From: Alphaproteobacteria bacterium
GTDB lineage: Bacteria; Pseudomonadota; Alphaproteobacteria; Micropepsales; Micropepsaceae
Direction of reading: 5' to 3'
Length of the DNA: 64,000 nt
Assembly (NCBI GenBank): GCA_019241645.1
Contig: JAFAWQ010000038.1
Span: 1-64,000, forward strand
Positions 25,784-32,324 of this stretch are shown piece after piece; position 1 is the first letter of the stretch, and each line of letters begins with the position of its first letter. The position numbers and the translations under genes were made by a program. The notes beneath the pieces were generated by a model. It saw only the letters and a program-made list of their open reading frames with translations. It did not search any database and had not been told where the DNA came from.

Positions 25784-27214
25784 TCAAATGTGCCCGCTGG
25801 CGAAATAGAAACCGAGCCCGGCGAGACAACTTGCCGCCAGCACCGGAATCATTCCGGCCTTGAATCGCAAGATGGCGACCATGGCCGCAGCCGCGATCAA
25901 AACCGCCGCCCAGTTCACGCTCGACCACACCGGTAGATCAAGCGACAATCCGAACGCGTGCACGGGATGCATGTGTGCGAACAGCGTGTGCAGCGCGAAC
26001 CACACCGCAAGATTGAGGATTACGCCGACAACCGCGGCGGTTACCGCAGACAGCGCCGCATTCAAAGCGCGATTGCCGATCAGCGCTTCGACATAAGGCC
26101 CGCCGGCAAACACCCAGATGAAGGGCGGCACGAAGGTCGACCACATCGCCAGCGCGCCGCCGAGAATTCCCGCCATGGTGGGCGTCAGCACTCCCGGATC
26201 GCGAAACGCCGCCATGAAACCCACGAACTGCACCACGCTGATGAGCGGCCCGGGCGTGGTTTCGGCAAAGCCCAGACCCACCAGCATCTCGCCCGGCTTC
26301 AGCCAGTGATAATATTCGACCGCCTGCTGGGCCATGTAGGCAAGCACGGCATAGGCGCCGCCGAACGTCACCACTGCCATCTTGCTGTTGAAGGCGGCGA
26401 TAGCGGTGAAGACGTTGTTTGGTCCGAGCGTGAGCGCGAGCAGCACGAGCGGACCAAGCCAGATGGCTCCTCCGATCAGCACAGCCTTGAGCAATCGGCC
26501 CAAGGAGGGCCGTAAATGCTCCGGCACGCCGCGCGCGAACACCGCATCGATATGGGCCGGCGGACCGGTTTCGCCCCTCGCGGCGCCATGCCCGCCGCCG
26601 CTCTTGAACCAGGCAAGGCCGGCACGATTGCCGAGATAGCCGATCAGCGCTGCGCCCAGCACGATCAACGGAAACGGAACGGCGAAGGCAAAGATCGCCA
26701 CGAACGCGAGCGCGGCGATCAGAACGAGTCCACGATTCTTCAGAGCGCGCTTGCCGACGCGCATCACTGCTTCGAGAACGACGGCAAGCACGGCGGCCTT
26801 TAGTCCGAAGAACAGCGCCTGCACCGCGCCGACATGCCCGAACTTTGCGTAGATCAAGCTCAATGCAGTGAGGGCGACAAGTCCGGGCAGCACAAACAAC
26901 ACGCCGGCGATAAGTCCGCCGCGCACGCGATGCAGCAGCCAGCCGATATAGATGGCGAGTTCGTGCGCCTCGGGCCCCGGCAGCAGCATGCAGTAATTGA
27001 GCGCATGCAGGAATCGCGTCTCGCCGATCCAGCGCTTTTCCTCGACCAGGATGCGATGCATCACTGCGATTTGCCCGGCCGGACCGCCGAAGCTCAGCGC
27101 CGCCACCCGCGCCCAGGTGCGGACGGCTTCGCCAAACGGAACCGGCGCGATGCCTGCGTTCGCTTCAATGTCTCGATTTTCCACGGATGGATTTGGGTTC
27201 GATTCCTCAGACAT
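25784..27214 (-). CDS. chrA: Chromate efflux transporter ChrA
   Basis: 476 residues from the ATG at 27214, which is preceded on its strand by GGAGGAG at good spacing. It is a long-form ChrA with two homologous CHR halves. The first half has VAALSFGGPAGQIAVMHR, EEKRWIGETRFLHALNYC and MLLPGPEAHELAIYIGW; the second has AVVTFGGAYAVLAYMAQQ, KPGEMLVGLGFAETTPGP and LISVVQFVGF. About twelve membrane spans are expected. It exports chromate using the proton gradient in characterised homologues. It stands alone; no chrB regulator is seen next to it. Confidence 0.94.
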   Translation of the reverse strand: MSEESNPNPSVENRDIEANAGIAPVPFGEAVRTWARVAALSFGGPAGQIAVMHRILVEEKRWIGETRFLHALNYCMLLPGPEAHELAIYIGWLLHRVRGGLIAGVLFVLPGLVALTALSLIYAKFGHVGAVQALFFGLKAAVLAVVLEAVMRVGKRALKNRGLVLIAALAFVAIFAFAVPFPLIVLGAALIGYLGNRAGLAWFKSGGGHGAARGETGPPAHIDAVFARGVPEHLRPSLGRLLKAVLIGGAIWLGPLVLLALTLGPNNVFTAIAAFNSKMAVVTFGGAYAVLAYMAQQAVEYYHWLKPGEMLVGLGFAETTPGPLISVVQFVGFMAAFRDPGVLTPTMAGILGGALAMWSTFVPPFIWVFAGGPYVEALIGNRALNAALSAVTAAVVGVILNLAVWFALHTLFAHMHPVHAFGLSLDLPVWSSVNWAAVLIAAAAMVAILRFKAGMIPVLAASCLAGLGFYFASGHI

Positions 27215-27489
27215 GTCCAGACTCCTCCGGCGCACACATGCGCAGGTGAAGCAGCGCTTGGACGAACGATCGTCTGACGGGGAGCCCGCACCCCCGATTT
27301 GCAGAAGCTATCGATAACGCCGACGCCGCTCAAGCCCGCGCCCGCGCGGTCGCTCACTCCACTGTAGGCGCGAATTCGGAACAACATTGTTAGGCGGACG
27401 TTCGCAGAATAGGCCGCATCCCGCCAAACGAGTGGAGGAAAACATGTCCGGCACACGAATGGTTATTGCGGGTGCAAGTTGGAATTGAA

Positions 27490-27951
27490 GTGAACCGCAA
27501 GCGCTCTCACCTCCCGCTGGTCGGCATTCTGATATGCAATGGCGTGTTGACGGGGTGCGGCCTGCCCAAGGACCCGGACGGCACGACTGAACGCATCCTA
27601 TCTAGCCATATCATGCGTGTAGGCGGCACGGAGAATCCGCCTTGGTTGTGGTTTGAAAGCGATACACCCCGAGGCCACGATGCCTCTCTTGTCCAGCGCT
27701 TCGCCTCGCAAATGCACGCGCGCATCGTGTGGACGCGCGGAAGCGAGTCGGTACTGCTCGAAAAGCTCGCGAATGGAAAACTGGATGTTGCCATCGGCGG
27801 TTTCACATCCGATTCACCCTGGGCGGATGCGCTAGGAACGAGTCATGCCTACGCGGGCGAACACATCATGTTCACGGCGCCTGGGGAAAACCAGCTGCTC
27901 CTGCAGCTCGATACGTTCCTTGCAGGTTCCCATCGCGAGCCCGCGACGTGA
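27490..27951 (+). CDS. Small solute-binding-like lipoprotein (single-lobe SBP_bac_3 type)
   Basis: 153 residues from the GTG at 27490. The N terminus ends in a lipobox, LTGC, at the expected place. The mature part resembles the first lobe of family-3 solute-binding proteins: IMRVGGTENPPWLWF, GHDASLVQRFASQMHARIVW, LEKLANGKLDVAIGGFTSDS. It then ends with FTAPGENQLLLQLDTFLAG, which looks like the last strand and helix of such proteins, so the second lobe appears to be missing. A 14-codon reading frame with a strong TGGAGGA site (27444-27488) ends one base before the GTG. The stop overlaps the CDF gene start (GTGA). Confidence 0.75.
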   Translation: MNRKRSHLPLVGILICNGVLTGCGLPKDPDGTTERILSSHIMRVGGTENPPWLWFESDTPRGHDASLVQRFASQMHARIVWTRGSESVLLEKLANGKLDVAIGGFTSDSPWADALGTSHAYAGEHIMFTAPGENQLLLQLDTFLAGSHREPAT

Positions 27952-28919
27952 GCGATCCCAATGGCCCCCACCGTCAAGGCTTAGAGGAAGACTTGCGTCG
28001 CGTGCGCCGGCTGGAATGGCTGAATATCGCCTATCTGTTCACATCCATCACATTTCTCGTACTGGTTATGTCCGGTTCGCAGGCGTTGAAAACGGAATTC
28101 GTTGGAGATGCCCTCGGTCTGATAGCGCCAACCCTGTTCCTAGTCGGCGGAAAGATCAGCGCGAGAAAGCCGGACAAGGAATACCCCTTCGGTTATGAGC
28201 GGGCTGTTGCGGTTGGAAACCTTGGCGCGGCACTCGCGTTGCTGGCGGTTGGCCTCTATCTCTTCGCAGATGCAGCGCTGAAGCTCGTTCGCCTGGAGCG
28301 CCCGATCATCGGCGGAATGGAACTGTTCGGACACGTCGTCTGGATAGGCTGGCTTGCTGTTCCGGCGCTCATGTGGTGCGCCATACCCGCATACTTTTTC
28401 GGGCGGACGAAACAGAAGCTCGCCGAGCGCATCCACGATAAGGTCCTCGCCTCGGATGCAGAAACGAGCGCGGCCAATTGGAAGAGCGCCGCGGCGGCAG
28501 TCGTTGGCATTTTCGGTGTTGCGCTGGGTTACTGGTGGGCGGATGCCGTTGCAGCGCTTTTCATCTCGCTGGAGATTGTTCACAGCGGCTGGGACGAACT
28601 CACGCACGCCTTGGGCGATCTGATTGACCGGCGTCCGCGCATGCTCGGCAACAAGGAAGTTGATCCGCTTCCCGAGAAACTGACACAATTCATAAAGCAG
28701 CAGGATTGGATCGAAGACGCGGTGGTTCGAGTTCGGGAAAGAGGGAGAGAGCTTGAGGCGGAAGCGGTTATCGTGCCGAGCGAGGATGCAGGCTTGCCTT
28801 CACGCCTTGAGGCGCTTTCGCGCGATGCGCGCATGCTCGACGAGCGTCTTCGTCACCTCGGCATCATGCCGGTTCGGAATATTCCCGTTGAGCTTAATAG
28901 CGTCCGGGCCGAACGATAG
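27948..28919 (+). CDS. Cation diffusion facilitator (CDF) family protein, non-canonical metal site
   Basis: 323 residues from the GTG at 27948, coupled to the lipoprotein gene by a GTGA overlap. Six spans and a cytoplasmic C-terminal domain fit the CDF family: KEYPFGYERAVAVGNLGAAL and GYWWADAVAALFISLEIVHS are characteristic. The metal-binding residues of the family are not conserved: the second-span DxxxD appears as GDALGLI (only one Asp), and the fifth-span HxxxD as ANWKSAAA. The transported ion, or even transport itself, is therefore uncertain. An inverted repeat after the stop (28977-29006) may terminate the transcript. Confidence 0.82.
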   Translation: MSDPNGPHRQGLEEDLRRVRRLEWLNIAYLFTSITFLVLVMSGSQALKTEFVGDALGLIAPTLFLVGGKISARKPDKEYPFGYERAVAVGNLGAALALLAVGLYLFADAALKLVRLERPIIGGMELFGHVVWIGWLAVPALMWCAIPAYFFGRTKQKLAERIHDKVLASDAETSAANWKSAAAAVVGIFGVALGYWWADAVAALFISLEIVHSGWDELTHALGDLIDRRPRMLGNKEVDPLPEKLTQFIKQQDWIEDAVVRVRERGRELEAEAVIVPSEDAGLPSRLEALSRDARMLDERLRHLGIMPVRNIPVELNSVRAER

Positions 28920-28976
28920 CGCAGGTCCGCTTGCCTGATGTTGGAAATTCCCGGTTGGAGGCTTATATCAGTGTCC

Positions 28977-29006
28977 GGGAGTGCGGTTCCCTTGGGCCGC
29001 GCTCCC
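28977..29006 (+). terminator. Strong hairpin after the CDF gene (terminator or leader hairpin)
   Basis: A 10-bp stem, GGGAGTGCGG with CCGCGCTCCC (one G.T pair), has a 10-base loop and is followed by gttgtgttt. It lies 57 bp after the CDF stop and 82 bp before the aldehyde dehydrogenase start. A weak TTGGAA/TATATC promoter-like pair just upstream (28941-28969) means it could instead be a hairpin in the leader of the dehydrogenase mRNA. Confidence 0.45.
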
Positions 29007-29088
29007 GTTGTGTTTCAAGACCGCGTCCGGGGGGAGGGGGGGTGCGCGGCTTCGTGAAAACGACCACACTTTATTTTGGGGCATTGCG

Positions 29089-30579
29089 ATGAAGGCTGAC
29101 GAGATATTGAGAGAATTTGGCGTCGAGACAAACCGCGGGGATTGGGCTGTCCACTCCCCCGTCGACGGCGCGGAGATCGGGCGCGTGGCGTTCGATGACG
29201 CTGCCAGTATCGAGCGCAAGATCGCGCAATCCGTCGAAGCCTTTCGTGCCTGGCGCACGGTGCCGGCGCCGCGCCGCGGCGAACTGGTGCGCCTGCTGGG
29301 GGAAGAGCTGCGCGCCAACAAGGAAGCGCTAGGCCGCCTCGTCAGCCTCGAAGCCGGCAAGATCCTGCAGGAGGGCCTGGGCGAAGTGCAGGAGATGATC
29401 GACATCTGCGATTTCGCCGTCGGCCTCTCGCGCCAGCTCTACGGCCTCACCATCGCCAGCGAACGGCCGGGCCATCGCATGATGGAGACGTGGCATCCCG
29501 TCGGGCCCGTGGCGATCATTTCCGCCTTCAACTTTCCTGTCGCGGTGTGGAGCTGGAACGCGGCGCTGGCGCTGGTGTGCGGCGACTCTGTTTTATGGAA
29601 GCCGAGCGAGAAGACACCGCTCACCGCTTTGGCGACGCAGGCGCTGTTCGAACGCGCGGTGAAAAAATTCGGCGATGCGCCGGCCAATCTTTCGCAGATC
29701 ATTTTAGGTTTGCGCGAAGCTGGCGAAGCGCTGGCGAAAGACGCGCGCATTCCCGTGGTGAGCGCCACCGGCTCCACGCGCATGGGCAAGGCGCTGGCGC
29801 CGGTAGTGGCGGAGCGCCTCGGTCGTTCGCTGCTGGAGCTCGGCGGCAACAACGCCATGATCGTGGCGCCGAGCGCCAAGCTCGATCTCGCGGTGCGCGC
29901 CATTCTGTTCAGCGCCGTTGGCACCTGCGGCCAGCGCTGCACATCGTTGCGGCGATTGTTCGTACACGAATCGATTTACGATTCGCTCGTGGCACAGCTG
30001 AAATCGGTGTACGCCACGCTGCCCATCGGCAGCCCGCTGGAGAGCGGCACATTGGTCGGCCCGCTGATCGACAAGGCCGCGTTCGAAGGCATGGAAGCGT
30101 CGCTGGCGCAAGCGCGGGACGAAGGCGGCAAGATCACCGGCGGAGGCCGCACGCTCGCAGATAGATTCCCCAACGCCTATTACGTGAAGCCCGCCATCGC
30201 GGAGATGCCGGAGCAGCGCGCCATCGTCTGCCACGAAACTTTTGCGCCGATCCTCTACGTGATGCGCTATGCGAAATTCGAAGACGTACTGGCAAAGCAC
30301 AACGCCGTGCCGCAAGGCCTGTCGTCGTGCATCTTCACGCAGGATGTGCAGGAGGCGGAGCGCTTCGTCGCGGCCGCGGGCTCCGATTGCGGCATCGCCA
30401 ATGTGAACATCGGGCCAAGCGGTGCGGAGATTGGCGGCGCCTTTGGCGGCGAGAAGGAAACCGGCGGCGGGCGCGAATCCGGCTCGGATTCCTGGAAGGC
30501 GTACATGCGCCGCCAGACCGCGACCATCAACTACTCCGACGCGCTGCCGCTGGCGCAGGGCATCAAGTTCACGGTGTAA
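29089..30579 (+). CDS. ALDH7-type aldehyde dehydrogenase (probable 2-aminoadipate-semialdehyde dehydrogenase)
   Basis: 496 residues from the ATG at 29089. NAD-dependent aldehyde dehydrogenase with catalytic Cys284 (GTCGQRCTSLRRLFV), Glu250 (LLELGGNN), Asn148 (SAFNFPVAVW) and Lys171. The GQRCTSLRRL form and the ending KAYMRRQTATINYS are those of the ALDH7/antiquitin group, which oxidises 2-aminoadipate semialdehyde (in equilibrium with piperideine-6-carboxylate) in lysine breakdown. That fits the saccharopine dehydrogenase 5 kb upstream on the same strand. The gene stands alone; a degenerate short repeat follows its stop. Confidence 0.92.
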   Translation: MKADEILREFGVETNRGDWAVHSPVDGAEIGRVAFDDAASIERKIAQSVEAFRAWRTVPAPRRGELVRLLGEELRANKEALGRLVSLEAGKILQEGLGEVQEMIDICDFAVGLSRQLYGLTIASERPGHRMMETWHPVGPVAIISAFNFPVAVWSWNAALALVCGDSVLWKPSEKTPLTALATQALFERAVKKFGDAPANLSQIILGLREAGEALAKDARIPVVSATGSTRMGKALAPVVAERLGRSLLELGGNNAMIVAPSAKLDLAVRAILFSAVGTCGQRCTSLRRLFVHESIYDSLVAQLKSVYATLPIGSPLESGTLVGPLIDKAAFEGMEASLAQARDEGGKITGGGRTLADRFPNAYYVKPAIAEMPEQRAIVCHETFAPILYVMRYAKFEDVLAKHNAVPQGLSSCIFTQDVQEAERFVAAAGSDCGIANVNIGPSGAEIGGAFGGEKETGGGRESGSDSWKAYMRRQTATINYSDALPLAQGIKFTV

Positions 30580-30583
30580 AGAA

Positions 30584-30643
30584 GCGAATAGTGAGTAGCG
30601 AATAGCGAATAGAGGCTGCACGACTTCGCCACTCGCCATTCGC
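30584..30643. repeat. Degenerate GCGAATAG repeat with inverted partner
   Basis: Three copies of GCGAATAG (30584, 30598, 30605) with a related TGAGTAGC between them are followed at about 30630-30643 by CACTCGCCATTCGC, roughly the reverse complement of the same pattern. It begins 4 bp after the aldehyde dehydrogenase stop. Similar heptamer-like arrays are common between genes in alphaproteobacteria; it can fold as an imperfect hairpin. Confidence 0.55.
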
Positions 30644-30692
30644 TTCGGCGAACCGGTACCTATATCTGAACGAACCGATGTCGGAGGCGACG

Positions 30693-30926
30693 ATGTTCCA
30701 CTTCTGGCCGTTCTGGTTTTTCTGGCCGTTTCACGGCTTCCTTACATTGCTGCTGATCATTGTGATCGTGGTGCTGATCTTTCATCATCAGACCAATCCT
30801 TTTGCCCATACGGCCGGAACAGTGGCGAGCCGCTCCGAGGCCCTGGCAATTCTTGAAGCCCGTTACGCCAGGGGCGAGATCCAGCGTGACGAATATCTGC
30901 AGAAAAAGGCCGATCTCGGCGGCTGA
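30693..30926 (+). CDS. Small SHOCT-domain membrane protein
   Basis: 77 residues from the ATG at 30693, chosen because GGAGG lies five bases before it; an ATG at 30678 would place that site inside the gene. The N terminus is aromatic-rich (FHFWPFWFFWPFHGF), then one membrane span (LTLLLIIVIVVLIFHH). The C terminus carries a SHOCT motif (AILEARYARGEIQRDEYLQK). SHOCT helices occur in many small membrane-tethered proteins and are thought to mediate oligomer contacts. The specific function is unknown. Confidence 0.85.
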   Translation: MFHFWPFWFFWPFHGFLTLLLIIVIVVLIFHHQTNPFAHTAGTVASRSEALAILEARYARGEIQRDEYLQKKADLGG

Positions 30927-31019
30927 ACCGCCGCCGTTAACTATTTCTTAAGCATATGCTTTAACCGGCGCCGGGCGCCCGCGAAGCTTCTCGCGACGCT
31001 TCACGGATGTGCGCGAGCA

Positions 31020-31232
31020 ATGCCGAAAAACGTGGCGCAATGGACAGGCCTCGCGGTCACCAGCATCATCGTTTTCGGCTGCGACCCGGACGTTCTCTAC
31101 GCGCTGCCGCTGGGCATCATGGCCGGCGCGACAGCCAGCCTCGTGGTCGCGCTCGATGACCGGGTGCGGGCCTTTCGCGAAGCGCGTATCCGGCCAGCGG
31201 TATTGCGCGAGCCTTCGGTTTCGTCTCCATAG
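31020..31232 (+). CDS. Small hypothetical membrane protein
   Basis: 70 residues. Two short hydrophobic segments (GLAVTSIIVFGCDPD and LYALPLGIMAGATASLVVAL) suggest two membrane spans, followed by a charged tail (DDRVRAFREARI). No family is recognised. It lies between the SHOCT gene and the Nudix gene on the same strand. The leader contains a 12-bp palindrome, AAGCATATGCTT (30950-30961). Codon pattern and a plausible start support it as a real gene, but only moderately. Confidence 0.5.
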   Translation: MPKNVAQWTGLAVTSIIVFGCDPDVLYALPLGIMAGATASLVVALDDRVRAFREARIRPAVLREPSVSSP

Positions 31233-31259
31233 CAGCCGCAACTTCAGCGGCCCGCAACG

Positions 31260-31718
31260 ATGGCGGCACGGCGCTCTCGATTGCTGCCCTGGCTTCTCGC
31301 CTACAAGGCGTTGCGCACGCCGGTCGCTTTCGGCGTGACCGCAATTCTAGAAGATGCAGGCGGCCGCATTCTGCTGGTGCGTCAGCGCTATTCGCCGGGC
31401 TGGCATTTGCCGGGTGGCGGCGTCGATCGCGGCGAGCCGCCGGCTGAAGCCATCATTCGCGAACTGCAGGAGGAAGTCGGCTTACAGTCTTGGGCCGCGC
31501 CGGTGCTGCATGCGCTTTACACCCGCGCGGTCGGGGTCACGACGAACGTCGTGGCGTTGTACCGCGTTGGGGACGCGGTGATTTCCTTCCGACCCAATCG
31601 CGAGATTGCGGAGATCCTCTGGGCCGATCCGCACACGCCGCCCGATGACGCGACGCCGGCCACCTTGCGACGCTTCGCCGAACTGGTGGGAGGCGCGACG
31701 CCGACTCCATATTGGTGA
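31260..31718 (+). CDS. Nudix hydrolase
   Basis: 152 residues. The Nudix box is complete: GGGVDRGEPPAEAIIRELQE followed by EVGL (pattern GX5EX7REUXEEXGU, about residues 58-80). Nudix enzymes hydrolyse nucleoside diphosphates linked to another group, using magnesium at the box glutamates. The N terminus has a basic, hydrophobic start (RRSRLLPWLLAYKALRTPV). The substrate cannot be told from the sequence. It is followed at 54 bp by a GNAT acetyltransferase. Confidence 0.88.
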   Translation: MAARRSRLLPWLLAYKALRTPVAFGVTAILEDAGGRILLVRQRYSPGWHLPGGGVDRGEPPAEAIIRELQEEVGLQSWAAPVLHALYTRAVGVTTNVVALYRVGDAVISFRPNREIAEILWADPHTPPDDATPATLRRFAELVGGATPTPYW

Positions 31719-31772
31719 CCTTGCCATTTGCCGCGGCAGAGCCTAGGCGGCGAACATTCGGGGAGTAGGAAA

Positions 31773-32324
31773 TTGTCCAGTGCGGCGGCAGAGTGGATGA
31801 TCGAGCCCGAGCGGCCGGAACATAGCGCGGTAGTCGAAGCACTTGTCGCCAAAGTCTTTGGACCGGGCCGGTTTGCGAAATCGGCTTATCGTCTGCGCGA
31901 AGGCGTCGATCCGGTTGCGGAGTTGAGCTTTATCGCTGTCGAGAACGGAAATTTGCGCGGCTCAGTTCGCTTCTGGCCAATTCTTGTCGGCGAGCAGCCG
32001 GTGTTGCTGCTCGGTCCACTGGCGGTCGAATCCGATCAGCGCGGCCGCGGCAAAGGCATCGCGCTTATGCAACGCGGGATCGATGAAGCGCGAAGGCTCG
32101 GCCATCGCGCTATCATTCTGGTCGGCGATCCGCCTTACTATGCGCGCGTGGGCTTCGCACCGCTACCCAACAGCAGCGTCAAATTCCCCGGGCCGGTGGA
32201 CAAAGGCCGCATCCTCGGATTGGCGCTGGCAGAGGGCGCGCTGGAATCTCTGCAAGGCAATGTCGCCCGAGCGCGTATCGACCATCCGGTCTGCGCGGCG
32301 TCCGCGCCTGTCGGACCGCGCTAG
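31773..32324 (+). CDS. GNAT family N-acetyltransferase
   Basis: 183 residues if started at the TTG at 31773 behind GGGGAGTAGGAAA; the ATG at 31797 is an alternative that removes eight residues. The acetyl-CoA fold is visible: LLLGPLAVESDQRGRGKGIA (motif A, Q/RxxGxG/A), LMQRGIDEARRLGHRAIILV and PPYYARVGFAP. It resembles the YhbS-type single-domain N-acetyltransferases. The acceptor is unknown. The 3' end overlaps the convergent cluster gene at 32321 by 4 bp. Confidence 0.85.
   Translation: MSSAAAEWMIEPERPEHSAVVEALVAKVFGPGRFAKSAYRLREGVDPVAELSFIAVENGNLRGSVRFWPILVGEQPVLLLGPLAVESDQRGRGKGIALMQRGIDEARRLGHRAIILVGDPPYYARVGFAPLPNSSVKFPGPVDKGRILGLALAEGALESLQGNVARARIDHPVCAASAPVGPR

Noticed and set aside
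27444-27488. 14-codon leader reading frame before the SBP-like lipoprotein
   Set aside because: It has a strong ribosome site and ends one base before the GTG, so coupling is possible, but its peptide has no attenuator-like codon run; it is mentioned with the lipoprotein rather than called as a gene.
28976-29060. tRNA-like stem region upstream of the aldehyde dehydrogenase
   Set aside because: The hairpin is not part of a cloverleaf; no anticodon arm or TPsiC-like GTTCRANNC was found with correct spacing.
30950-30961. 12-bp palindrome AAGCATATGCTT as an operator
   Set aside because: Short, AT-rich, unpaired with a recognisable promoter, and upstream of only a doubtful small gene; chance occurrence is likely.
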